Shown piece after piece: positions 1 through 11,880 of a DNA stretch of 64,000 nucleotides (the stretch's first letter is position 1; every line of letters starts with the position of its first letter). The notes beneath the pieces are model-generated. The model ran no database searches and was not told where the DNA came from. It saw nothing but the letters and a program-made list of their open reading frames with translations. Source of the stretch: Isoetes taiwanensis (Eukaryota; Streptophyta; Lycopodiopsida; Isoetales; Isoetaceae); contig JAJEKV010000016.1 of assembly GCA_021234155.1 (NCBI GenBank), positions 19,584,904-19,648,903 of the forward strand, written 5' to 3'. The translations under genes were made by a program, and so were the position numbers.

Positions 1-683
1 GAGGTGGCGGCAGACATCCATGTAGAGGGTTCGTGTTTCTTTTCGTTTGCAAAACATGATCATAAAACTTGGTCTCTAGGGTATTATCGCCATTCCGGCC
101 GACATGGCTAAGTCGAATCTATTCCTGGAGCCTTCAGATTGCCCAGAACGACAAAACGATTGGTTTCTACATAGTGGACCGTGGGATGCTTCGGTTTGAT
201 AAGTTCTCGGACTGATCTTGATTTTTTGAACCTCCTTGAAGCGGGTTACTTGAACGGTAATTCAACGATCGGATAGGGAAATCGAGCTCTCGCGAGGGGG
301 CATTGACATTTGCCCTCCCGGAGGAGTGGCGGGGGGAAAGGTCGCCTCATCGACCTTTAGGGTCCGCCTCACGGGGTTTGGACTCTCCCCTCTAGTGAGG
401 AAGCCAAGCAAGAAAGTCCTGGCCTGGTTTGATTTGGGGAAGGGTGTCAAGTAGAATCCCTCTATTCTATCCCTTGCAAAATCCTCTACCAAAAATTCCA
501 AAGGTTATCATATTTCTTGCATAAAAGTCCTAGTCATCATGTCCACGTCACCACCATCTAGCCATGTCACCCAAAAATTTGCCAACATCACCCAATGAAA
601 AGACCAAAGATGGACATCTTTTTCATTTTTGGCCTAGTCAAAAGTCGCCCTGCTTACTTGGCATGCCATTTCACCATTTGGAG
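1..683. other. no gene recognised
   Basis: I see no credible coding region here. The only ORF above 75 codons is on the minus strand (262-501), starts from low-complexity sequence and resembles no family I know. Confidence 0.5.
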
Positions 684-990
684 TGCCTAGGTGGCCTAGG
701 TGGCATGTTGGAGCCCACATGGCATGTTTGAGCCACTTTAACATGTTTGAGCCTAGGTGGCGTGTTGGAACCTAGGTGGCATGTTTGAGCCACCTTGGCA
801 TGTTGGAGTCTGCGTGGCATGTTTGAGCCACCTTGGCATGTTTGAGCCTAGGTGGCATGTTAGAGCCCCACGGCATGTTTGAGCCATCTTAACATGTTTG
901 ACATAGGTGGCATGTTTGAGCCACCTTCGCATGTTGTAGCCTAGGTTGCATGTTGGATCCCACGTGGCATGTTTGAGACACCTTGGCATG
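684..990. repeat. degenerate minisatellite, unit about 19-20 bp
   Basis: About 15 imperfect tandem copies of a unit like TGGCATGTTTGAGCCACCT, alternating with variants containing GTTGGAGCCTAGG. The array begins after a GCCTAGGTGGCCTAGGTGG doublet and decays near 990. On the minus strand it gives a spurious repetitive ORF rich in LKHAT and NMPR, which is a by-product of the repeat and not a gene. Confidence 0.85.
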
Positions 991-3900
991 ATTATTATGA
1001 TGGGCACACTTTAGTGCATTTACTGAAACCATTGAATAGTTTGGACCCAGTCTATGGCATGTGTATTTTAATAGAAAAACACCCTTGTCCGAACATCTTG
1101 TTATTATCTGTATATTAGGAATAAGCACACCGGACGTAAGTCCAAAATGCTCATTCTCATTAAAGAAATTGTCCATTTCATATTCAAGTACCATTCTCCC
1201 AACGTCACACCACAAGAAGAACAAACATTAGTTTCTACCCTAATGTGAATTTGACTCCGGCTACCACATTTTGCTTGACAAAGATGTAATATAATATAGA
1301 AACGAGAGCCCAAAGAAAAGGATCAATTCGACTTCGGCTCATATGATGTATCATGAAAAAATGAGAGCCTAAAGAACATGATTATTAAAAGAATATAAAG
1401 TTTGTTTAGACCATGCGAAGAGTTTTGTGTTGGCAAAAAACTATGCAAGTGGAATAATGACATCTTAGGTTTGACAAGAATAACCAAACAATATGAAGTT
1501 TCATATTCAACAATTCCATAGAAAAAACGAAAAGATTTTCTGGATGTAGCATCTCACATGACAAATTGTTGTGCATGAATGGAGTAAATACTACTTATAA
1601 ACAAGCCTGGAACAAAGTGTAAGGATATTTTTAAAACAAAGTATGGGTAAGGGTCGGGACAAGAGGTAAAGGAGGAGCTAGCTACATAAAAGGTAAAGAA
1701 TAGGTAAATGCACTATCCGCTAGCTAAAAATAATTGTGAAGAATGCAAACAAGGGTGGAAAAGGACATTTCAAGTGCATCACAAGGTTACCAGCAAAGGG
1801 AATAGGTCCCCTGGCCCTATCTTAGTATCATCTAATGGGTCAAAATCAAACTTATCCTCATCTGCAAAATCCATAATCTGGATATAAAGCTCCCATTCAA
1901 GAATTTATTTTGAACTGATGGAATCATATAGGTCCTTTATAGCATGACTGCGTGATTTCAACCACCCTCGATAATTGCTTCATTGTCCGCGGAGAAACTT
2001 TAAACACTTCAATTTGCCAATGGTGCTTTGGCGAGAACTACAAGATACATAAAGCTTTACAAAGTCTCAAACCTAAATATTAGACACAAGTAGATATAGT
2101 TTGTATATTTGCATGCAGAATAGTGCCACATCATCAAGTGCCTACAAATATCTGGATAGATGAACCAACATTTACAAATCTCTGGATAGACAAACTAGCA
2201 ATTCATATCCAGAAGCACTGGATTTTTTCAAAACCACCATACTGCATACAAGTGCATTTGAGCATCCTGGGACATCGGAGAAGAGCAGCCGGGGGCCTCG
2301 CACAACAACGGGGGAGGACCGGCAATTTAAGGACAATGGCATATTTGGAGGCGGTCAAAGAATATTACAGGCATATACTAGCATTTTCTAGAATATGCCA
2401 AAAACCCAAAAGTCCCACCCCCCAAAAAGTTTGCCCCCCTAGAGGCAAAACCCAACATTAGGAACTATATAAATTATGTAAATGTGAAAACTATTCAACG
2501 GCTTAAGATAGATGCGCCATGATGAATCCGCTTAGATTTTGATCCAGCCTCCTATCATCTTATTGGTTGAGGCCGTTTCTTTCCCCTTCTTTCCTTTGGC
2601 CGCTTTCCTTTGCGGGTATGGTCGTGTTTTCTTTCCCATTCTTTCCTCTTTGGCAGCTATGGCGGGGTACCTAGGGCGTGGCGTTCTTCGCTCCCTTCTC
2701 CAGCTATGGCGATGGCAAAGCATAAGCCTAAATCTGGCAAAGATCCCGTGGGTCGGCCTTATACCGCATATCAAGGTAGCTGGAAATGTTTTAGAACTAT
2801 CCTTTTACGGTTTGGTGGGACTATGGCGAGGGCGTCTGTAGCTAGATTCTAAGCCCAAGAACTCCCACTTCTTCACCGGCGCACTCCAAGCCATGCTCTT
2901 CTTCCATCATTTTCCTTGGTTTTAAGATGCCTTCTTTATTTGAATGCATTTAGCTCGATTTGAAGGTTCTCAGGCTTTTTAGCTTCGTTGTTTGATGATT
3001 TGAGTTGGGATCTCTTCTTACAAATGCATCTTTGTCATCCCGCCATCCACTTTTCTCGATCCTTAGATAATATTTTACTATTTTTGCTCTCATCTCTTCC
3101 ATAAGGCTCCAATGATCGCATTAAATGACAGTTTTAATAAGTTACTTTAAGTCTTCCGATAACCTCCTCGAGAATCGACCCTTGTTCTTGCCATGTTTGT
3201 TTCCCTTTATGTAACTCTGTTTTCTCAATCCACCTTTTTTTCTCTTGGCGAATTTGCTTTTGTTTGTGTGCTACTCTACTATGTTGGCGAATGATCTAAT
3301 GACAATTGGCCGAAATGATTTTTGCCCTATTCCTAAATAAAGGTTTTATCTATTTTTGATTGTTGTTTCATGCTTCCAATACGATTTTTTAATGGCTTTG
3401 CTCTTTTGTAGAAGTAATATCATCTCCGATATGATGTACCGTTAATCTCTTTAGCAAGATTTAAGGTAAGATTGATTTATTTCAGTTTTGCATTGTCTAT
3501 TAGTACTAAATCAATGCAACTCTTTTTATCACGTAATAAATTCACTTGGGTGGAAAGATATGTTCGTTTGCCTTTTTCTCATCATCCATTTTTTGTGGTA
3601 GCAGACTTCAAGTTCGATTACATGTTTATCAAGGTCTTTGGAAAAAGTCCATGGATATTTTATGTTGATTTTCTTTGCAAAAACAACACTTGAAATAACT
3701 AATTTAAGAAATAACGTGTCTACACTTTTTAATAGCTATATATAATATTGAAGAAAACAATGTTTGAAATAGCAATTATTTTTAAATGCTACATGTGGAT
3801 TTCTTTAAACACTCACGCGCTTTCCTAAGAAAACAATGACAACTTTAAAAAAAAACTACAAGTAGAAGAAAAAAATAAAACGCATAGAAAAAGAAAAAGA

Positions 3901-4239
3901 TCATCTTTTTTTTCTTCATGTGTAAATAATAAATCTACGCGTGTAGTTTTCAAAAACAATGCATGACTTCTTAAAAACAACAAGGACAAAAAAAACCACG
4001 TGTAGGAAAAAAACGATAAAAACAATAGTAAAAAAAAAGACACGTTGACAAAAACAAAAAAGCGCCAAAAAAAACCACAAGGGGATTTTTGCCAAAAACC
4101 TTGTCTCTTTTGTGCAAATCGGGATAAATCGAGACCCGCGGGACTTTTGGGGCCATTTGGTGTTGTTTTGGCATAAAACAACACTTCCTTACAACTAAAA
4201 ACAAATGTGGACCAAAAATGGGGCCGGGTGTGCGTAGGC
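991..4239. other. 3.2 kb without a recognisable gene
   Basis: AT-rich DNA. A pyrimidine-rich patch at 2,570-2,720 makes ORFs on both strands with no family resemblance. A/T homopolymer runs occur at 3,840-4,090. I find no conserved motif, RNA gene or transposon end. Confidence 0.5.
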
Positions 4240-4871
4240 CCAATCATCATCTCCGGCTTTTGAAGACCCCAACCATCCGGCGGTAGCTCATCCCGAATTG
4301 CCAAAAAGTAGCAGGGATCTCCACGAAATTGGAGGGTCTACTTTGGGTGACACTTCCACGCATACGTCCCGATGCCCGGGGGGGGTGTTGGCGAATCGTT
4401 AGCCAGAACCCAAATAGCGCAATCCCTTCTTGAAGCCCGAAATCTTTTCGCGAAAAGGCGCGAGTGCGGTGCCCATCAATATACCAGGAGGCGGTCAAGC
4501 ACCCACAATCTGCGCCATGCTGCCCGGCGAACCGCGAGGATAAACGTTTACTTTTGCACCAAAGTGTGCGTGGTCGAAGCGGGATCCACCAAAGGCGTTT
4601 CCTCTGGCAATGCACTGGGTGGCGTCAATTTGCAAACAGCGGGCGAACCTGCCCCAAACTTCGCGAGCCCCCATGCGCCAAACGGAGAGGCATGAGCGTA
4701 CGGCTTGATATCCACAAACAACGCCCAAGGGAGCCGCGCAGGCACGGACGGCTTGTGGAAAACTACCGAGTGAGACAGCGATTGATGAAGCAAGACCAAG
4801 CCCGGGGAGTCGAGCGCATTCTCAAGAATGGCAAGGACAAACTTAGACAGGAGGATCTTGCCATGCAGTGA
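4240..4871. other. GC-rich island with unidentified ORFs
   Basis: A sharp step from AT-rich DNA into about 630 bp of GC-rich sequence, then back to AT-rich DNA after 4,871. Both strands carry 80-135-codon ORFs, as expected from GC-rich DNA, and none shows a family motif. It could be the decayed 5' end of a gene with a CpG-rich first exon, or part of a transposable element. I cannot choose between these from the sequence. Confidence 0.35.
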
Positions 4872-4993
4872 GAGGTCGAAGAATAGACCTCATGTTAATA
4901 TTGGCAAGAATAGACATTATTTTCTTTTCTAATTATTTTTGTTATTAAAATTGTCTAATGACAATATCATCAATGCATTAGTTTATGTATTTC

Positions 4994-5023
4994 AATAGAA
5001 TAGAATAGAATAGAATAGAATAG
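4994..5023. repeat. (AATAG)6 microsatellite
   Basis: Six perfect pentanucleotide units followed directly by T8. Confidence 0.95.
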
Positions 5024-6560
5024 TTTTTTTAACGTCCACAATAGAGAAAACAATGTTTAAAACACAAAACAAAACTTATGGTAAAACATTTATGCCCGGC
5101 ATTGCCACGCTTGATAAAATTGTGCATCATGTTATAGCAGTGTCATGGCAATGTGATGTTTCTTTGATATTATCTGTGTACATATTGTCTATTTGAAGCC
5201 TTTTAGTAAGTAGATTATGTTTGGCTTATCATGTAGGAGTTTGACTAATTACATATTGCTTCTTTTATGCAAAAAATATAATAATCTTGCAAAAAAATGA
5301 GTAGAAAAACGTAGCTCTAAATCCAAAAATATAACCTAAATTGTCATGATATCTAAGATGAAGATCCTAGGAAAATGTTAGGGCAAAGAGGAGAGCATTT
5401 ATTATATCCCTCCTCTAGTAACATCTAAGAGGAGAGCATCTAGCAACAGATGTCAAATGTTGCCTGACTTTAGCAAATATTTGTCTTCTTTATGGTGGTT
5501 AATTTATTTCTTAAAGGACGAACATTTATCATACCACATATAACAACTCCTCTACCATTCCATCATCTCATACACAAAACTTATAAACATTCAATTTATC
5601 AAAATTCACAACAAACAAATATTCTAGTGTTAAAATATATTTTTATCACCCCCTAGCCTTAGAACATAATTCCATTCTGCCATGCATGACAGCATACCAA
5701 AATGTTGATATTCAAGCATAAAGGAACATTCAATATTAAATGAAGAAACATCTATAGTGGATATATTATACAGCTTATGCATGCTATGCTGCAACAATTT
5801 CTCTTGCTGAACAAATGGGCACATAAACGAAAGTCAGGCATGTGCACGTTCCATGTAAAGACATATCTTAGATCTGTTGTGAAGATTCATTATAGGACAA
5901 TAGATTTGACATGGCATTGCTTGCCAACTTCAACAAATCCAAGAAGTTTTGCAGAGGAAGTGCTCCATTGTTGGTAAGAATGATTGATCATACTCATAGA
6001 CTCATTTTAAACCCACATAATGAGACTCTTATATTAAACAACCCTAGCAAGGATCTGCAAACAAAATAATGAAGGATGAAGTTTGCAATCTATATAGTTA
6101 ACAACAGAAGCAAATACGAAAAAAATACTTACATGCTTTGTTAAAAAAATTTACATTGTGCATACGTGACCGGAATGAACATGACTCCAACATTTTAACC
6201 TCCTTTCTTGATGCACTAATGCTCTTGCGTCACTCTATTTGCTTGCCACCATGCCCTACTATTCCATGTAGTCCCTCGAGATCCTCTAGAATTTTAGGAA
6301 TAGATTTAGATGACTATGGATTTTGAGTAAGCTGACTTTTCATTTTTCTTTCTTTTGTCACCTTGGCTTGTCCGACATTAATGCAACCTACAATGTATTT
6401 TCAAATGTCTTGCAAAACATACAAATGTGTTTCCTCATGCACCTTGTTTTGGTGGCAAAATAGAGTTGGGATACTTAAGGCAGAAAAGTAAGTAGAAACC
6501 ACTCTATGACTCATTCTCATAGTAGCTCTATGACTCATTCTCATAACGCCTGCCTTCTGC
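5024..6560. other. 1.5 kb without a recognisable gene
   Basis: AT-rich sequence with ORFs of at most 66 codons and no motif. Nothing is supportable. Confidence 0.5.
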
Positions 6561-6627
6561 ATTTTAGCTTAATGCACTAACTACAATTAAGAAAAACCAT
6601 GTAGAGGAAGAGCTGTCCTTGTCATCC

Positions 6628-7320
6628 TCAAGCCCTCGTTGAAGCCCTGAAGATCTTGTTCTGCTTGCTACCATTCTTGGATAGGGGCCTGAGCCTGGAT
6701 GGGGTCTTCGTTGCTGTAGCCTTATCCCCGCCTTCTTCTTCCTCCTCCGCCTCACCCCTTAGGTGCTCCAAGAGCAGCTGCTCTTTTGTTGTGGAGGCAG
6801 TGGATTCTATGTCCATTGGTTGAATGGAGGGTTCCCCTATTTGAGTTTGGGCTCTATGGGACAAGAAGATGGCTATAACAGCCGTGTACAAGAAGTATCT
6901 CTTCTTGTTTATGGATATGGTCATATAATCAAGCATGCGAGCAACTCTATTTTTTAAGTACTTGTCGATGTTTGGAACATCGCTCAATGCCGCTCGAAGG
7001 GCTGTTCTAGGTGCAAAGTACCCTATGCATGGGGGAAGTTCTACCAATGAGGGGCCTATCTTGGCTTGGAACTCTCTCACGATGTCTTGGTAGAATGATG
7101 TGGCATTTATGGTAGCATCCACATCAATCTTCTTCTAGAAGACAGTGAAGACAGAATTGATGTCGGCATGAGCAGTGGCGTTGTACCATAGCCTGAATGA
7201 AGAAGTGGCCAATGTGCTGATATGGATGGGGTTAACAAACACATATGCAAACGCCTCTGTGCGCAGGAAAATTGTCTTGGAGTGAGGAGTGAGACTGTGG
7301 GATGCAAATGAGGTCGTGGT
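6628..7320 (-). pseudogene. unidentified protein-coding remnant, one in-frame stop
   Basis: Reading leftward from about 7,320, one frame runs roughly 230 codons to a stop at 6,628, broken only by a TAG at 7,135-7,137. The first part contains FLRTEAFAYVFVNP and the second FYQDIVREFQAKIGPSLVEL. The body looks like a folded, mostly helical protein. The last 50 residues are a charged tail with an EEEEEGG run followed by Lys/Arg/Ser-rich sequence. That composition looks like real coding sequence rather than chance. I do not recognise the family. A capsid- or nucleocapsid-like protein from an integrated element is one possibility and a lineage-specific host gene another. A TATA-like box lies just upstream at 7,321-7,330, which fits a transcribed unit. 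It could still work if the stop lies in an unseen intron. Confidence 0.4.
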
Positions 7321-7330
7321 TATATTTATA
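7321..7330 (-). promoter_or_regulatory. TATA box candidate for the 6.6-7.3 kb ORF
   Basis: The minus strand reads CTATAAATATAACC. Sequence 25-35 bases downstream is CT-rich, as expected of a plant transcription start. Confidence 0.4.
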
Positions 7331-7554
7331 GGTAGAACCCTAATTTGTGGAAATTTTTTTGGGTTTGGATATGTCTATCGCTTCAAGGTCTAACTAGGTA
7401 TTTGATAGGTAGTCTAAGTTTATGAATATCTAGAGGACTTCCTAATGATCCTATTGCAATAAATTTCGTCTAACTTGAAGGTAGTTTGGGTGAGTTATGG
7501 CTATTTAATTCGGCACTCACACAGTGCGCGAGAGGCTCGTTCTAAATTTTTGAC

Positions 7555-9406
7555 TGTGAGGGGTGGGCTCCTGTTTGGGTCCTATATGACTCCAAAATTT
7601 TGGTATGAGGACAGAATCCTGCTTATCTCGCGGAGTTAAACCGGGTTATACCCTTAGTTTCTGGTTTTGGACTTGTCTAAGCATAGATCGACCACATGCC
7701 ATCAATACAACCACATTAAATACATTATTACATTTGCAACTCAATGAAACCAACTTTTATATTTACAGAAATTTATATGTACATATTTAACAGTCCTCCT
7801 TCTTTATAAATCTGGCCAGCTTCATATCTCTGGGCATGCATATGACGTTTTTCAAAAATATACGCCATAAATACATATATTTCTGGGCTACGTCATTACA
7901 CCATAGTTAGTGGAAAAGGGAGCATGGCTAAGTTATTCATATAACTTAGCCAAGCTTAGGCATAGGGCCATTTCCACATGGCCTCACCCTATTGGACATC
8001 GTCACATAGAAGCACACCATTGGAGCCATGTGGCATTGACATGGAACCCTAACCTATACATGGCCAAACATAACCCTAGGCCATTTTTCTGACTCCAACA
8101 GTCTGGGAACCTTGTTCGCGCTCGAAACTCCGTTTTGAGAACCATCTGCTGTGGCATAGCATAGCACAGGCGTCCCCAGTGTGAGCATGGTGGGGAGTGG
8201 AAGCTACTTCTGAAACCCTTGAAGGCCACGGAACCCGGGAGGCGGGGAGGGAGTTCCTCGGGAGGCGGTATTTGGGGTTAGATTCCTTTGTAGTTCATCT
8301 GGAAGCCATTCTAGAACCCTCAGTCTAGATCTCGAACCCTAATCAATGAACCCTAACTATAAGTTAGATGCATGTGATTAGGTTTAGATGTATTCTTATT
8401 ATTATCATGTTACGTGGTTATGTGATGTTGGTTGATCATGTTTGCTCCTCTTGTATGGGGAAGGGGGGGTAGAGATCTAGTAGCCACTATTAGATGATGT
8501 TTCTAGCTAGACCCATTAGTTCATGTTATTATGCGGCCTGTGCATAAGAACCCACCCAGCTATGGGGGCTATGGAATGACTAAGCACTGCATAATGAGGC
8601 TAGTGGCCAAATGGTTGGGGGTCCCTGCTGAGCATGGCTACTGGGGACCCATAGCGAGCTAGGCCTATGGCCGGTCACTTCATGTGGGCCGCGCATGGGT
8701 CGTTTTAATCTTCCGGATGAATGGTGCATCCGATCCTCACGGAATTGCGGTGTGTTGACTGGCTCCCTGCTTTGGGGGTTAAAAGGAAGAATCGTGTGTC
8801 GCCATGATTCTCTAGCCGCCCATGGAACCACTAGACCTCGGGAAGAGAAGATGGAACTCTTCCTGCCTCATCGCCGGGGAGATGAAACCCGGAGTAATCT
8901 CGATGGGTGATACCACGAGACTATGTATTCGGCAAGTTACAGTCACGCCAGAGCCCTAACTAGCCAGTTTGCACAGTATGCACAGGAGGGGCGGATGGAA
9001 TGGTCGACCCTAGCCATTGTCTATAGCCAGCCCCGCCATTGTTATATCTCGGTCTGCTCTATCTTGTAGCCTAGCCATCAGTCTACTTCCCTACGAGTCT
9101 GAGCCTGGGTAGGAGCTCTCATGTTTTATGGCATGTTGATATCTTCGTTGGATCTATGGATGTATGGATGTGCTACGCTTCGAGGTAGTTAGATGTATTG
9201 CTATTGTTAGTGTTGACATTATGTTGTGCTTCTATTGTATAGGAGCCCATAGGGGAAGGGCGTCAAGGCATCTCCGTGTCCCCTTTCCGCAGTAGGAGTA
9301 TCTTGAGTGCAGGATAGATGGAGGGCCCATGCGACCAGACGGCTGGATGGGGGATTTCCTACGAGATGTACGACTGGGTCTCGTATATTTAGTAGGGAGC
9401 GTCACA
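7555..9406 (+). repeat. putative 5' LTR of an LTR retrotransposon (tRNA-Met primed)
   Basis: The right boundary is set by GTCACA at 9,401-9,406, one base before a perfect tRNA-Met primer-binding site. The left boundary is proposed at TGTGAG (7,555), which makes a TGTGA...TCACA short inverted repeat as in other LTRs. No second copy lies in the window, so length (1,852 bp) and left edge are inferred. ORFs inside this stretch are short and not protein-like. Confidence 0.55.
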
Positions 9407-9407
9407 A

Positions 9408-9419
9408 TGGTATCAGAGC
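9408..9419 (+). other. primer-binding site complementary to initiator tRNA-Met
   Basis: TGGTATCAGAGC, the standard plant LTR-retrotransposon PBS, one base after the putative LTR end CACA. Confidence 0.8.
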
Positions 9420-9916
9420 TATGTTCTTGGTTGAGCAAGAGCTAGCGCTGACCATATCCCTAACTTAGTAATCTAACTAGCCCAATAGAGTATGGTATGG
9501 AGAGTTCTTGCATTGAACGCGAAAAATGGGGAAATTTTTTTTTCTCTCAAGTAGTTGGGTCATAAGGTTAGGCTAAATTATAGATGTAGGGAAAAAGAAT
9601 AAACCAAATTAACATTAATAAGACTAAAGTGGAAATTATGCATGGGCACCAAATTTCACCCAAAATGGGTCGATCATCCCAATCCGAGATCTGAGTGAAA
9701 AATGGCGCAAATCCATAATTAAGACATCAATCCATTATAGATATTTAATAAGGGGGGGCTAATTAATAGGGCTATTAATGGTGAGAGAATATTCCTAACT
9801 CTAAGAGCATCTTTCTTTTTTAAATATCATTCTTGGGTCCCACTCTCCCTAACTCACCCCAAACCTTTCTTTCTTGATCTCCAGCTTAAGATAATCCATC
9901 TTCTTAACCGTAAGAT

Positions 9917-11046
9917 ATGGCTAAAACCAAATGCACAGCAAGGCAGACTCCTTCCATGGCACAGGCAGCAACAGGTAGCGATAAAACGATCCTAGAGCAC
10001 CTCAAGCCTGGGAGGGACGAGGAGGAGCATAACGTTTAGTCCAGCTCCACGGACGAAACCTTCCACACCTTCCATGAGGTGGCGCCCAGCAGCTCATTGA
10101 GAGCTATCCAGAAACGGACGAGACGGTTGAACTGGCACGCTCTCGCCGAGCCAAGAGGAGGAGCACCAGCAGGAGGAAGAGCAGCAGCAAGAGGAGCACC
10201 ATCAAGCACAGGTTTGGCCTCAATAAGAAAAAAAGGGGAAGGAGAGTGGCGGAGTGGCCGGAAGATCGAGCGGCCAGGAAGAAGAGGGAGCGGGAGAAGG
10301 AGGACAGGAGAAGGGAGAAAAGGTCCAAAAGGGACCAAGATCGGCCCCGAGGGACAGTGCATATTGAGGAACTCCGTTGAGAGCAGGCCGACGAGGAGGA
10401 GGATGAGGAGGAGGAAGAGGTGGAAGAGGAAGGCGGCAACAAGAAGGAGGAGGATCCAGAAGGAGACGTCGGGGAGACCTCAAACCCCGACGCTCGGCCA
10501 CCTTAACCAAAGTGGCCCAAGCCACCGAAGGTGGTGAAGAAGCAAAAGGTAGGAGAACGCGAGCTCATGCTAAAGCAGGACTGCGAGTTTGAAAGAAGGA
10601 AGAAGGCATACCAAGAGTACCTCCAGAGATGGAAGAGGTACAATGATTGGTACTGCAAACAAACCGTACGAAGGTACGTTAAAGGTGGCAGGCCAAAGAA
10701 TCAACCAAAGCCGCCATCACCACGGCCAGAGCCTCCGAAGAAGGTCCACCATGGACCTAACTCGAAGCACGCCCAGGTGTTTTGAGAGATTAGGCACTTT
10801 CAGCAATGCACTGGTCTCTTGATCCGGAAGGCGCCATTCGAACGGCTCCTCCAAGAGATCATGCAGAAGTTCCGGAGCGACTATAGGGTCACACCCCTAA
10901 TGGTCTGATCATTGTAGGAAGCAACAGCGTCAGAGCTGGTACAGCTTTTCAAGCAAGGCAACTTGTATGTCATTCATGCGAAGAGGGTAACAGTGATGCC
11001 CAAGGATCTCCATTTGGCTAGGAGGATCCGCAAGGAGAAGCCTTAG
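9917..11046 (+). pseudogene. decayed histone H3-like gene with a very long, charged N-terminal tail
   Basis: The start ATG at 9,917 opens MAKTKCTARQTPS, closely matching the H3 N-terminus MARTKQTARKS. The C-terminal part (10,786-11,046) reads as a complete H3 fold: [20 protein letters not shown], then [24 protein letters not shown], then [18 protein letters not shown] and a stop. Between them lie about 250 codons: a Ser/Arg/Lys-rich block, an acidic run near 10,385-10,425, and a Lys/Pro-rich linker with KKVHH just before the fold. H3 is about 136 residues and plant CENH3 about 150-180; this would be near 375. Loop 1 has canonical H3 length, which argues against ordinary CENH3, although the divergence is CENH3-like. 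Stops occur at 10,037 (TAG), 10,378 (TGA), 10,504 (TAA), 10,783 (TGA), 10,906 (TGA) and 10,915 (TAG), with a frame change near 10,040-10,080, so the copy is dead. No intron is visible. It lies where gag would follow the upstream PBS. Confidence 0.8.
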
Positions 11047-11358
11047 AAGTTTCTAATTTTGTACTGAGATAATTTTGTATAAACTTCCATTCTTCAAGTC
11101 TGGTTGCAGCAGCTAGTAGCTCCTCCTTCCTCCAACTCTCCCCAAATCGATTTGGGGCAGAATTGGGGGTAGGGCCCCAACTTGCCCTCCAAGCTTAGCA
11201 AGTTCTCTCTGGCCAATCGATTTGGACCAGGTGGCACTGACTTTTACTAGCTAATAACTCAATTAGCCTAATTAGGTTATTTACTCACTAATATTTTAGC
11301 ATAGCTAATAAAAACCCTTTTAGGTTAGTCCAAGTTATCCCCTATCGACCCACAAAGG
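11047..11358. other. spacer without recognised features
   Basis: AT-rich. It contains two near-identical short motifs around AATCGATTTGG (near 11,144 and 11,216). No gene. Confidence 0.4.
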
Positions 11359-11875
11359 TCTAATTATACCCTGGTGATGTGTCATAGTATGTATACTTAT
11401 ACTGTATAAATACATGGAACATCACACATGGTGGGCTGTGGACCCTGTTTGCCATTGGAAACCCAAAGTAAGCTATGAACTGTACCGATGTGGTGTGATT
11501 GGTGCCTAGAAGCTGAATTTGAACCTGAAGAAGTTGAGAACACATAGAGGTTGTGTGGCCCCACTCTTTACAATCATACCACTGAGCTTTGGCAAGATCA
11601 AAAGGAGATCGACAATGTTGACTGCGTGGTCTCTGAGTTAGCAAACTTTTTTGATGTCGCTGAGGTGTAGACTGAACTTGAAAGACTAGTTTTTCGTGAA
11701 AAGGCATGGGTGAGTGTGCGTGCACTCTTCCATATTGTGAATTTGCAATGAGGAGGTCCATTAAAGGAGTTATACTCATTGCAAGATGTCCTTGATACTT
11801 GCAGATATAGCACCAAATTTGACTGCATTGAGGTTGAGAGGACTGTGGCAACATGGAATTCTGAGGAACCACTAC
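11359..11875 (-). pseudogene. gag C-terminal part of an older minus-strand Athila-like element (severed)
   Basis: The minus frame holds two decayed CCHC zinc knuckles, WCYICKYQGH and WYDCKEWGHTTSMC. They are followed by SQLLQVQIQLLGTNHTT, which is homologous to CPQLPQVQIQILGTNQTT in the gag of the plus-strand element at 14,050-14,110. It begins exactly at the left target duplication of that element. When joined to 22,865-23,865 across the insertion, the reading frame stays open. The last Cys of the first knuckle and the first Cys of the second are lost. Pol of this element is not seen to the left, so it is truncated near 11,359. Confidence 0.8.
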
Positions 11876-11880
11876 CAGGT

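Noticed and set aside
2539-2852. Overlapping ORFs on both strands
   Set aside because: Pyrimidine-rich low-complexity DNA keeps all frames open; no motif.
10104-10525. Long minus-strand ORFs rich in Ser, Leu and Pro
   Set aside because: They are the reverse-strand shadow of the GA-rich, Glu/Arg/Lys-coding tail of the H3-like gene.
10037-10917. Idea that U-to-C RNA editing could rescue the H3-like gene
   Set aside because: That editing is known from organelles, not from nuclear transcripts, and there is also a frame change that editing would not repair.
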